Of a stretch of DNA of 33,905 nt, positions 1-6,846 are shown one piece after another. Origin of the DNA: Barnesiella sp. (lineage in GTDB: Bacteria > Bacteroidota > Bacteroidia > Bacteroidales > Muribaculaceae); the NCBI GenBank assembly GCA_014801075.1, contig JAAVEW010000024.1, positions 5,523 through 39,427 on the forward strand. The letters are read 5' to 3'. The position numbers and the translations under genes are program-made. The notes under the pieces are model-generated. The model saw nothing but the letters and a program-made list of their open reading frames with translations. It ran no database searches and was not told the DNA's origin. The stretch's first letter is position 1. Every line of letters starts with the position of its first letter.

Positions 1-876
1 AGCCTTATAGCTTATGCCATTTAAATTGGGGTAATCCCATAACGGATTGCGCACGGTTCTGTGCTCAAAGGTAATCAAGCGTTCTTTTATATCAGGATTG
101 ACTACGTTATTTGAAGTAAAAAGTCCGGCACGAATAGCTATGCATGAGTCATTTATCACTGAGACGACAGTGGGGGTGAATACGCCGATTTTTCTTTCCA
201 TAATTCTGCAATAGCCGAACATAAGTCCGCCACAAACGACTGTACATGTTATCATCTGCAATGCGCGTTTATATTGCCTGATACACAAGTAGATCAAAGC
301 CATTATAGCTATTGCCACAGGTAAATATAGAAATGAGGGTCGAGTGAATATAAGCAGAATCGACAATAAGAGTATCATGGACCATGACTTCAGACTGTTG
401 TTACGATACCATTTGAAAAAGTAATAAATCAGAAAGACACAGAGCGACACTGCAACCGGCTCTGAAGTCATCGTCATGTTATTGGAAATAAACTGGGTGG
501 ATATTACGTAAAAACAGGTTGATGCGATGACAATCGTGTTCGACAGTTTTATTTCCTGAGCTACTCTGAAGAAACATTTGACACTGAAAAGGAATAGTGT
601 AATCTGGATTGCGCCGACTATCCATAGCTTTGCGCTTTCTGAAATCATCCCGGCCATGAGGTAAAGCAAAGGGCATACCGGAGTACGTGCTATATCTATC
701 TCTCCGTTGGAGAGTGTGTTGGCAGCTTTATAGTAACCGAATGAGTCGGGCCACTGCATTGGACCTGTCATTATGGCGATAAAAATATCGCCCAGCAATG
801 TCAATACAAGGATTGTGTTGAGAGGATTGGACTTGGTGTAGATTGCAAGTCGCGACAAAACGTTATTCGGTTTCAT
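1..876 (-). CDS. GT-C-like polytopic membrane protein (partial, N-terminal 292 residues)
   Basis: The minus strand is open from an ATG at 876 to the window edge without a stop, and an in-frame stop lies about 35 bases upstream of that ATG. The product is very hydrophobic, with about seven membrane segments. After the first comes a loop reading QWPDSFGYYKAANTLSNGEI and then RTPVCPLLYLMAG. An acidic DS/Y motif in the first external loop followed by an R-T-P-V-x-P-L-L stretch is what I associate with GT-C glycosyltransferases (ArnT/PMT-like, using polyprenyl-phosphate sugars) and related Bacteroidales membrane proteins. The role in surface glycan assembly is inferred. Base composition is visibly more AT-rich than the other genes in the window, which is common for surface-polysaccharide genes. 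The C-terminal part is outside the window, so the family is tentative. Confidence 0.6.
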   Translation of the reverse strand, partial: MKPNNVLSRLAIYTKSNPLNTILVLTLLGDIFIAIMTGPMQWPDSFGYYKAANTLSNGEIDIARTPVCPLLYLMAGMISESAKLWIVGAIQITLFLFSVKCFFRVAQEIKLSNTIVIASTCFYVISTQFISNNMTMTSEPVAVSLCVFLIYYFFKWYRNNSLKSWSMILLLSILLIFTRPSFLYLPVAIAIMALIYLCIRQYKRALQMITCTVVCGGLMFGYCRIMERKIGVFTPTVVSVINDSCIAIRAGLFTSNNVVNPDIKERLITFEHRTVRNPLWDYPNLNGISYKA

Positions 877-924
877 CAGGGCGCAGTTGATTGTACAGAT
901 GATATAAATTTAGTGGGTAATAAA

Positions 925-950
925 AAACGGTCACCGTTTGGTGACCGTTT
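925..950 (-). terminator. Intrinsic terminator of the tRNA-Arg transcript
   Basis: A perfect 11-bp inverted repeat (925-935 with 940-950, 4-base loop) is followed on the minus strand by a run of six T (complement of 922-927). It lies just downstream of the two minus-strand tRNA genes and upstream of the partial membrane-protein gene, so it should separate the two units. Confidence 0.85.
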
Positions 951-970
951 TCGCTACCTGTTTTCTTTTG

Positions 971-1044
971 TGACTCCTACAGGATTCAAACCTGTAACCT
1001 TCTGATCCGTAGTCAGATGCTCTATTCAGTTGAGCTAAGGAGCC
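971..1044 (-). tRNA. tRNA-Arg (anticodon ACG), copy 2 of a tandem pair
   Basis: The 74-nt minus-strand sequence folds as a tRNA. The acceptor arm is GGCTCCT with AGGAGTC (one G-T pair) and discriminator A. The anticodon stem is TCTGA/TCAGA around loop CTACGGA, giving anticodon ACG, which reads CGN arginine codons after A34 is converted to inosine. The T-arm contains GGTTTGAATCC. No CCA is encoded. It is identical base for base to the copy at 1077-1150. Confidence 0.96.
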
Positions 1045-1076
1045 TGGTATTAAAAATAGGCAATAATCGTGATTTG

Positions 1077-1150
1077 TGACTCCTACAGGATTCAAACCTG
1101 TAACCTTCTGATCCGTAGTCAGATGCTCTATTCAGTTGAGCTAAGGAGCC
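1077..1150 (-). tRNA. tRNA-Arg (anticodon ACG), copy 1 of a tandem pair
   Basis: This is the promoter-proximal copy, 74 nt, identical to 971-1044 and separated from it by 32 nt. The acceptor, anticodon (ACG) and T-arm features are the same. The pair is probably one transcript, starting from the promoter at 1174-1205 and ending at the hairpin at 925-950. Confidence 0.96.
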
Positions 1151-1173
1151 ATGCCTGAGTGGCTTTGCGGTTG

Positions 1174-1205
1174 CAAAGATACAACATTTTTTCTTGATTG
1201 CGCAA
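1174..1205 (-). promoter_or_regulatory. Bacteroidota sigma-A promoter for the tRNA-Arg pair
   Basis: On the minus strand TTG (complement of 1203-1205), 21 bases, then TATCTTTG (complement of 1174-1181) matches TTG-N19-21-TAnnTTTG. The -7 box sits about 24 bases upstream of the first tRNA. Confidence 0.75.
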
Positions 1206-1333
1206 CTATTTTTTAATTTTTTTTCGAGGGTGAGTGAATTTTATTTTGCCGCATAGGTGCTAACAGCGTGTTACTGCTGCAATTAGGTCTTTTTGCGCTG
1301 TTGAGGTTTAACATATTTTAAAAATTTTCACAA

Positions 1334-1364
1334 TTGCTATTTCCGTATGAATTGTGTAATTTTG
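1334..1364 (+). promoter_or_regulatory. Bacteroidota sigma-A promoter for the 5'-nucleotidase gene
   Basis: TTG at 1334-1336, a 20-base spacer and TAATTTTG at 1357-1364 fit the Bacteroidota consensus. The implied leader is about 120 nt and includes a GC-rich near-palindrome at about 1418-1436. In the rest of 1151-1491 I see only AT-rich spacer and no convincing ORF. Confidence 0.75.
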
Positions 1365-1491
1365 CGAGGCGACGATACTTTTTGCGCCGCTTATTTGTTA
1401 CATTTTCAATAATCCCGTCTGTCGGGCCCGGCAGGCAAAAACGTTTTTTTCAAACGCAACCATATAATTACGCAAACTAACTTATAAATAT

Positions 1492-2985
1492 ATGAGAAGA
1501 GCATTTCGCACTCTATTTTTTGCAGCGGCGGCCGCAGCGGCTGTCAGTGCATCGGCCGAGCATCTGGTGATACTTCACACCAACGATACCCACTCGCAGA
1601 TTGACCCCGAGAGTCACGACCTCGGCGGAGTGATGCGCCGCAAGGCGGTAATCGACAGCGTGCGCGGCGCCGAGAAGAATGTGCTGCTCGTCGACGCCGG
1701 TGACGTGGTGCAGGGTACGCTCTATTTCAATCTCTACCGAGGCGAGGTGGAGCACAAGGTGATGAACGCTCTGGAATATGACATCGCTACGCTCGGCAAC
1801 CATGAGTTTGACAACGGCGCAAAGGAACTTGCCGACCTGCTGCGCAACGATAACGCAACGTGGGTGTCGACCAACTACGATGTTGACAACTCGCCGCTGG
1901 CCGGACTCCTTGTGCCCTATGTGATTAAGGAGTATGATGGCAAGAAAGTTGGTATCATGGCGCTTAATCTCGACCCCAAGGGGATGATTTCCGACCGCAA
2001 TGTCAAGGGCATAGAGTACATGGACGTGTATGAGGCAGCTGACCACACGGCCTGGGCGTTGCGCCACAACGAGAAAGCTGACGTAGTTGTGGCCTTGACC
2101 CATATAGGATATTCCGATGACAAACGCGCCAACGACTCGATACTCGCCACTGTGTCAAAGGATATTGACCTGATAATCGGCGGACACTCCCACACTCCGC
2201 TCAATCCTGCCAACCCCGCGTCGAAGCCCACCCGCGTGCGCAACGCCAACGGCAAGGATGTGGTCATTGCGCAGCTCCATTCGATGGGTACTTCAATCGG
2301 TAAGGTTGATATTGACCTTGATAACAATGAGATAGTGTCGTCGGTGATACCCATTGACAGCCGCCTCGACGGCAAAGTCGACGAGAATCTGCTTGCTATC
2401 CTTGCTCCCTACCGTGAGAAGGTCGACTCACTCATGTCGCTGAAATTGGCCAAGGCAGCTGCGCCGCTCGACAAGCAGTCGATAATCAACATCTTCTCCG
2501 ACCTGGTGCTTGAACGCGGCAGTCAGCTCGCGGGAGGCAAGGCTGACCTTGCCATACTCAACAACGGCGGTATCCGCAACACTCTCCCCAAGGGTGACAT
2601 CTCTCAGGGACACGTGATGATGGTGCTCCCGTTCAACAACACGGTTGAGGTAGTGCGCATCAAAGGAGATGCACTCGCCCGTGTGTTTGCGCAGATGGGT
2701 CGCCGTCCCATGAACGGTGTCAGCGGCAACGTCGACGTCACCTACAATCCCGAACTCGGCGAATGTACGTCAATCACAATCAACGGTCGTCCTCTCGACC
2801 CCGATAAATACTACAACGTGGCAACTATCGACTACCTCGCCGAAGGTGGCGACTACCTCTCGGCCTTCACCGAGGGCGAAGTGATAGCCACAAGCGAGAA
2901 TATACTCTCGCGCGACATCTCCAATGCGCTGAAAAAGAGTAAGAAACCGCTTAAAGTCAACACCACGGAGCGCCTTCACCACTGA
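1492..2985 (+). CDS. Secreted 5'-nucleotidase / UshA-like metallophosphatase
   Basis: The 497-residue product has a signal peptide (residues 1-22, alanine-rich core ending ASA). The N-terminal calcineurin-like metallophosphoesterase domain (about 24-290) carries the two-metal motifs: D32xH34 in HTNDTHSQ, D68-D71 in VDAGDVVQG, N103-H104-E105 with D107 in GNHEFDNG, a THIGYSDD histidine, and GGHSHTP. The C-terminal 5_nucleotid_C domain (about 310-485) has the substrate-pocket signature NNGGIRNTLPKGDI. In this family the periplasmic enzyme removes phosphate from nucleotides, or nucleotide sugars, for salvage. The gene stands alone, with its own promoter upstream and a strong hairpin terminator downstream. 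Both domains are in one chain of the usual length; some Bacteroides carry them as two genes. Exact substrate is not decidable from sequence. Confidence 0.93.
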   Translation: MRRAFRTLFFAAAAAAAVSASAEHLVILHTNDTHSQIDPESHDLGGVMRRKAVIDSVRGAEKNVLLVDAGDVVQGTLYFNLYRGEVEHKVMNALEYDIATLGNHEFDNGAKELADLLRNDNATWVSTNYDVDNSPLAGLLVPYVIKEYDGKKVGIMALNLDPKGMISDRNVKGIEYMDVYEAADHTAWALRHNEKADVVVALTHIGYSDDKRANDSILATVSKDIDLIIGGHSHTPLNPANPASKPTRVRNANGKDVVIAQLHSMGTSIGKVDIDLDNNEIVSSVIPIDSRLDGKVDENLLAILAPYREKVDSLMSLKLAKAAAPLDKQSIINIFSDLVLERGSQLAGGKADLAILNNGGIRNTLPKGDISQGHVMMVLPFNNTVEVVRIKGDALARVFAQMGRRPMNGVSGNVDVTYNPELGECTSITINGRPLDPDKYYNVATIDYLAEGGDYLSAFTEGEVIATSENILSRDISNALKKSKKPLKVNTTERLHH

Positions 2986-3038
2986 TTGCGCCCGGCGTGA
3001 CAGGTAATAGCAACCAAAGTTGCAGCAGAACTGAGCAA

Positions 3039-3075
3039 CTGAAAAGGGGACGCGATTGTCGCGTCCCCTTTTCAG
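3039..3075 (+). terminator. Strong hairpin terminator after the 5'-nucleotidase gene
   Basis: A perfect 17-bp inverted repeat (3039-3055 with 3059-3075) encloses a 3-base loop. The stem is GC-rich in its upper half and A/T at its base (AAAA/TTTT). The flanks are T-rich on the plus strand, and it lies between convergent genes, so it may act in both directions. Confidence 0.85.
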
Positions 3076-3086
3076 TTTGTTATTTA

Positions 3087-3149
3087 TAGCTTATCCTATT
3101 CGGTTTATCCTTTATGGCTTATTCTTTTCGTTTATCCTATCCAGCTTAT
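3087..3149. repeat. Imperfect 14-bp tandem repeat (TTATCC core) between convergent genes
   Basis: The core TTATCC or a close variant starts at 3091, 3105, 3119, 3132 and 3146, a period of 13-14 bases. The last unit overlaps the stop codon of the minus-strand gene. No hairpin or ORF explains it. Confidence 0.6.
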
Positions 3150-4270
3150 AATGTGAAAGTTACGTAGAGAGGGTAGTGGTCGGATGATTTGATGCCGCCG
3201 CGGCGGTAAAGTATCGGCCGGAGGCAGCCCTGATAGAGCACGTGGTCGATGTTGAAGAAGAAACGGTCACTGTGATAGGTGATTACGGGGCCTGTGCCTA
3301 TGGTGCGGAACACCGATTTCAAGCTCTTGCCTTTGATGGTTCGCACCGGGTAGGAGCCTGCAATGTCGTTGAAGTCGCCCGACAGCAGCACATTGCGATA
3401 GTTGAGCGAGTCGAGTTGCTGACGGAGCAGCTGCGCCTGGTCGGCACGCAGGGCGAACGCGCTGCGGAGTTTGTAGTAGATGACCTTGCCGGCGTCGGTC
3501 ATGTTGCCCGACATGTTGCCGTCAGTGATGCTGTGGTACAGCTCCTTATCCTCTTCGTCGAGGCCGAACGACTGCATGTGGACGCTGACAACGAGTATCG
3601 TGTCCGTGTCAATCACAATCTCCGCGGCCTGCCATCCGGAGTGGGGCGACAGCGGTTGGTCGAGGTAGACCTCGCGCAGGGGATATTTCGACAGGATTGA
3701 CACCATCTTCTCCTCCTGCGAGGCGAAGTAGGGGTAGATGTCGTTGATTGAATCAATCTGCTCGTCGGTGAGGCAGCGTGTGGGTTTGTCGGAGAGCGTT
3801 CCCACCTCCTGCAGGCACACGATGTCGGCACCCGAATGTATGATGGCCGAGGCGCTGCGGTTGGTGCTGTCGGGGTAAATGCTCTGATTGTCATTGAAGT
3901 CAAACGTGTTGTATGACATGAAGCGAAGCACTCGTTCCCCCTCCTTTACCTCCGGCTTGCCCTCAAACGGGTGGGCCGGAAACCAGTTGCCGATGGCGGT
4001 CAGCGAGAGCATCATCGCGGCCCATTGCACTATGGCTACCTTCTTGTTGATGAACAGGTTGATGAGGCCGAGCACCACATCGGTTATAATCAGGAAAGGG
4101 AAAGCCATCGACATCATCGAGGGCCAGCTGTATTTCTCGGGATTGAAGAGAGCGCTGTTAGCCGAGATTACCGTCATGACAGCTACTGCTATCGTCATCA
4201 GCAGCCACAGGAAGCGGACAGTGCACAGGAGCGGTCGGCGGCGGGTGGCTGTATGTTGTGTTTCGTCCAT
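3146..4270 (-). CDS. Membrane-anchored endonuclease/exonuclease/phosphatase family protein
   Basis: The 374-residue product has three hydrophobic segments at the N-terminus (about 17-38, 50-73 and 79-95), then an EEP catalytic domain (about 112-374). Visible catalytic and metal residues are N121 (SYNTFDF), E155 (CLQEV), H231 (VSVHMQSF), D299 and N301 (LSGDFND), D342-H343 (NIDHV) and D364-H365 (SSDHYP), so the DNase I-like active site is complete. The family includes Mg2+-dependent nucleases and phosphodiesterases acting on nucleic acids, inositides or sphingolipids; the substrate here is unknown. The membrane segments predict an inner-membrane anchor with the domain outside the cytoplasm. It follows the two rhomboid genes with a 67-base gap and is probably cotranscribed. 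I recall this order as common in Bacteroidales. Confidence 0.88.
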   Translation of the reverse strand: MDETQHTATRRRPLLCTVRFLWLLMTIAVAVMTVISANSALFNPEKYSWPSMMSMAFPFLIITDVVLGLINLFINKKVAIVQWAAMMLSLTAIGNWFPAHPFEGKPEVKEGERVLRFMSYNTFDFNDNQSIYPDSTNRSASAIIHSGADIVCLQEVGTLSDKPTRCLTDEQIDSINDIYPYFASQEEKMVSILSKYPLREVYLDQPLSPHSGWQAAEIVIDTDTILVVSVHMQSFGLDEEDKELYHSITDGNMSGNMTDAGKVIYYKLRSAFALRADQAQLLRQQLDSLNYRNVLLSGDFNDIAGSYPVRTIKGKSLKSVFRTIGTGPVITYHSDRFFFNIDHVLYQGCLRPILYRRGGIKSSDHYPLYVTFTL

Positions 4271-4337
4271 AATTGATGAATATTCGTGAAAAGGGAAGTG
4301 TAAACAGTTGATATAACGTTGGTAAGCGGTGCTTCGG

Positions 4338-5222
4338 TTACTTTACCCGCTTGCTTATTTCAAATAGCTGACGGCGCTCCTCGGCAGTGAGGGCTGTGTA
4401 TCCCGAGTGCTTTATCTTGTCGAGGATAGCGTCGAGATTGCGGCGGTCATCCTCGACTGAATTGGCGGTTGCTGCCTTCTTGTCGGCCTTGCGCGGGCGG
4501 AACTTCTTGCGCGAAGCTGCGGCGGGGGAGACGGAGCGTCGCATGAAGGCCACCAAGCTGTCGTAAGCACGTGAGGCCGGGCGCGTTATGTCGATGCCGC
4601 GATTGAGCAGCCAGCCGTAGAGGGCACCCATGGCGATGCCGCCGAAGTGGGCTACGTGGGCGCCGGCGTTGTCGCCTACCAGACCGAGAGCGAAAAGCAC
4701 CACGGCCGCCACGGCTATCCATTTCAGTTTCACGCTGCCGAAGAGCAGCAGCATCACCGGGTAGTCGGGCATGAGGAATGCGGTGGTTATGACGATGGCT
4801 ATCACCGATGCCGAAGCGCCGAGCAGCCAGCCGCCGACACCGGGAAATATCTGTGCGGCCGCGAAGTAGAAGAGTGCCCCGGCTATGCCGCCGTAGATGT
4901 AGAGCCACACCATCTGCCGAGGTGAGCAACGCCACGTCATCATCTGCCCGAACCAGTAGAGAGCGAGCATGTTGAAAATGATGTGGAATGGGTCATAGTG
5001 GGTGAACATGTAGGTGAACACCGTCCAGGGGCGGTGGGCCGCAAGCGCGGGCACGGAGGGGAGCGCGAGCTGGTCAACAACGCTGTCGATGCTCCAGCCG
5101 CCTATCATGGCTATGATGCCGAGCAGTCGCAGCAACAGGAATACCGCAACGTTGATTATCAGCAGTTTCCACACTGCCGACGCTGTCTTGAATTTATACC
5201 GCCAATCAGTAAATGCCGCCAT
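4338..5222 (-). CDS. Rhomboid family intramembrane serine protease with C-terminal cytosolic domain
   Basis: The 294-residue product has six predicted membrane helices within residues 18-207. The HxxxN motif is present (H80-I-I-F-N84), the likely catalytic serine is S137 in G135-A-S-A, and the catalytic histidine is H192 in AHVAHFGG, so the Ser-His dyad is present. The usual GxSG is GASA here, losing the glycine after the serine. After a basic linker, residues about 262-294 (ILDKIKHSGYTALTAEERRQ onward) form a small helical domain that I recognise as the DUF6576-type tail of Bacteroidota rhomboids. Rhomboids cleave transmembrane substrates near the membrane surface; no substrate can be named. 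The gene starts inside the preceding rhomboid gene (17-base overlap), indicating translational coupling. Confidence 0.9.
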   Translation of the reverse strand: MAAFTDWRYKFKTASAVWKLLIINVAVFLLLRLLGIIAMIGGWSIDSVVDQLALPSVPALAAHRPWTVFTYMFTHYDPFHIIFNMLALYWFGQMMTWRCSPRQMVWLYIYGGIAGALFYFAAAQIFPGVGGWLLGASASVIAIVITTAFLMPDYPVMLLLFGSVKLKWIAVAAVVLFALGLVGDNAGAHVAHFGGIAMGALYGWLLNRGIDITRPASRAYDSLVAFMRRSVSPAAASRKKFRPRKADKKAATANSVEDDRRNLDAILDKIKHSGYTALTAEERRQLFEISKRVK

Positions 5223-5955
5223 TGTTGAGTAAGCCTTTCTTTTTCCAGTAGAGGAGGATGAGGAAACCTATGAGCATGCCGCCGAGATGGGCCACGTGGG
5301 CCACGTTGTCGCCGGGATTGTTGTTGAAGCTCTGCAAGAGTTCGATAGCGCCGTAACCGATTACAAGCCAGCGGGCCTGGATAGGAATGGGGATAAAGAA
5401 CAGATACATAGGAGCTTTCGGGAACATGTAGCCGAAGGCGAGCAGTACGCCGAAGATGGCACCCGAAGCACCGATGACCTCGGTGTTGATGAGGCTCCAC
5501 ACGGTGAACACGTCGGGATTGGCGGGAGCCATTCCGCGCGGCACGTTAAGATTGACAATATCGGTGACGGTGACTCCTTCGGGGAGGTGTCCCGCAGCGT
5601 TTGAAATCATGATGGCGAATACACCGAGCTGTATCAGCGCCGCGCCTATGCCGCACGACACGTAGTAGAAGAGGAAGCGCTTGGAGTTGACCACGCGCTC
5701 AATGATGTTGCCAAACATGAAGAGGGCAAACATATTGAAAAACAGGTGGAAGAAGTTCTCCTGCACAAACATGTAGGTCACCACCTGCGCCGGGTTGAAG
5801 TTGTCGGAGAGCGGGTAGTGAAGCGCGCATATATTCATGAACGTGACACGTGTTGACTCGGGGAATATCTGCAACGCCAGCCATATGATGACGTTGATTA
5901 TGAGCAGATTTTTTGTTACCGGGGGGAGGTAACGGAATGAAGTGCCTATATTCAT
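5206..5955 (-). CDS. Rhomboid family intramembrane serine protease
   Basis: The 249-residue product is taken from the ATG at 5955. An ATG at 6036 would add 27 residues, but that extension is low-complexity and crosses the candidate -7 box. The rhomboid fold is recognisable: H70-L-F-F-N74 (HxxxN), catalytic S164 in a canonical GASG motif followed by AIFG, and H223 in NVAHVAHLGG. Six hydrophobic segments are seen, with a basic C-terminus (YWKKKG). There is a long polar loop (about 118-157) between helices before the catalytic serine. It is first in a run of three minus-strand genes, overlapping the second rhomboid by 17 bases. The two rhomboids share the core motifs but are otherwise divergent, so they are probably old paralogues. 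Confidence 0.9.
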   Translation of the reverse strand: MNIGTSFRYLPPVTKNLLIINVIIWLALQIFPESTRVTFMNICALHYPLSDNFNPAQVVTYMFVQENFFHLFFNMFALFMFGNIIERVVNSKRFLFYYVSCGIGAALIQLGVFAIMISNAAGHLPEGVTVTDIVNLNVPRGMAPANPDVFTVWSLINTEVIGASGAIFGVLLAFGYMFPKAPMYLFFIPIPIQARWLVIGYGAIELLQSFNNNPGDNVAHVAHLGGMLIGFLILLYWKKKGLLNNGGIY

Positions 5956-6033
5956 AGCGGGTATCTGAAATATATTTTTGTTGTTATCGGCAGCCGTAGA
6001 GCCGCTTGCGCTACGCGCCGGCCATAAGTTGTG

Positions 6034-6041
6034 CAAAATTA
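6034..6041 (-). promoter_or_regulatory. Candidate -7 box for the rhomboid operon
   Basis: On the minus strand TAATTTTG (complement of 6034-6041) matches TAnnTTTG and lies about 80 bases upstream of the chosen start. No TTG is found at the expected spacing, so support is partial. Confidence 0.4.
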
Positions 6042-6188
6042 AGAAAATTACTCGACATCTTTCGGCACTCCCCCTGTTTTTTATTCCTGACGGGCCGAAA
6101 AATAGTCCTAAATCATATAATAATCAGCCGCTAAGGTCGAAAATTATGAAATTTTGGTGGAAATCGGTGAAATAATAAATGAAAAACG

Positions 6189-6218
6189 TTGATAATTCAA
6201 AATTTAACTTTATATTTG
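6189..6218 (+). promoter_or_regulatory. Bacteroidota sigma-A promoter for the HU gene
   Basis: TTG at 6189-6191, a 19-base spacer and TATATTTG at 6211-6218 match the consensus fully. The expected leader is about 35 nt and AT-rich. The remainder of 6042-6188 shows no supported gene. Confidence 0.8.
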
Positions 6219-6259
6219 CGAAAAATAATACCATTTAAACTTATAAAACTTACCACATT

Positions 6260-6532
6260 ATGAACAAAGCAGAGTTAATCAACGCAATTGCGGAAAAAGC
6301 CAATCTGACAAAAGTTGATGCAAAGAGTGCACTCGATGCAACTATCAGCGCGATAGCCGACGCTCTCGCCGCTAACGACAAAGTAGCAATCCTCGGTTTC
6401 GGTACATTCTCAGTGCAGGAGAAAGAAGCACGCACAGGTATCAATCCCCGTACAAAAGAAAAAATTGAAATTCCCGCCCGCAAGGCTGTGAAATTCAAAG
6501 CAGGTGCTGACCTCGAAGCCAAAGTGAAATAA
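6260..6532 (+). CDS. HU family DNA-binding protein
   Basis: At 90 residues this is the exact size of bacterial HU. It begins MNKAELINAIAEKANLTKVD and contains the HU/IHF signature GFGTFSVQEKEARTGINPRT, with the beta-arm proline (INPRT) that intercalates DNA, and a lysine-rich C-terminus. HU is an abundant dimeric nucleoid protein that bends and compacts DNA. The gene is monocistronic, with a full promoter at 6189-6218 and a strong terminator at 6559-6598. Codons are of the highly expressed type (AAA, GAA, AAC). It is HU rather than IHF by length and sequence. Confidence 0.97.
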   Translation: MNKAELINAIAEKANLTKVDAKSALDATISAIADALAANDKVAILGFGTFSVQEKEARTGINPRTKEKIEIPARKAVKFKAGADLEAKVK

Positions 6533-6558
6533 GTATTTATCGCAACGACGCATTATAC

Positions 6559-6598
6559 CGTGGAGGCAGCGTGTCATACCCGACACGCCGCCTCCACG
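6559..6598 (+). terminator. Intrinsic terminator of the HU gene
   Basis: A long GC-rich hairpin pairs 6559-6567 with 6590-6598 and 6569-6575 with 6582-6588, with one internal mismatch and a 6-base loop. A short T-run (GTTTT) begins at 6601. Confidence 0.85.
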
Positions 6599-6669
6599 CC
6601 GTTTTAATAACCTGTGTTTCCACCGCGTTTATGACTCGGTTGCTATAGATATTGGTGGGGGAGTTGATG

Positions 6670-6697
6670 TTGTTTTCAAAAATTTTTGCTAATTTTG
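6670..6697 (+). promoter_or_regulatory. Candidate promoter for the dcp-mtaB-acyltransferase group
   Basis: TAATTTTG at 6690-6697 is a good -7 box. The nearest TTG elements leave spacers of 17 (6670-6672) or 23 (6664-6666) bases instead of 19-21, so the -33 element is uncertain. The leader to the ATG at 6847 would be about 140 nt and contains the direct repeats at 6789-6843. Confidence 0.5.
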
Positions 6698-6788
6698 TGG
6701 TTATATACATATTTAATAACTCTAATAAAATTAGTTTAATAGGGTCGGATGCCTGTGGGGCGTTGTCTGACCGTGATTAAATCAACCA

Positions 6789-6843
6789 TTCTGCGAAATC
6801 AAAACACTCTGCAAAATCAATCTTCTGCAAAATCAAAACACTC
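6789..6843 (+). repeat. Direct repeats in the dcp leader
   Basis: A 21-base unit beginning TTCTGCGAAATCAAAACA at 6789-6809 recurs at 6823-6843 with one mismatch. A shorter version (TCTGCAAAATCAAT) lies between them at about 6808-6821. The last unit ends four bases before the ATG at 6847. Confidence 0.75.
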
Positions 6844-6846
6844 AAT

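Noticed and set aside
5956-6036. N-terminal extension of the first rhomboid to an ATG at 6036
   Set aside because: The 27 extra residues look unlike any rhomboid N-terminus and overlap the candidate -7 box; the ATG at 5955 starts a normal rhomboid sequence.
5978-6175. 65-codon plus-strand ORF upstream of the HU gene
   Set aside because: No family resemblance, no promoter in front of it, and it overlaps the start region of the divergent rhomboid gene.
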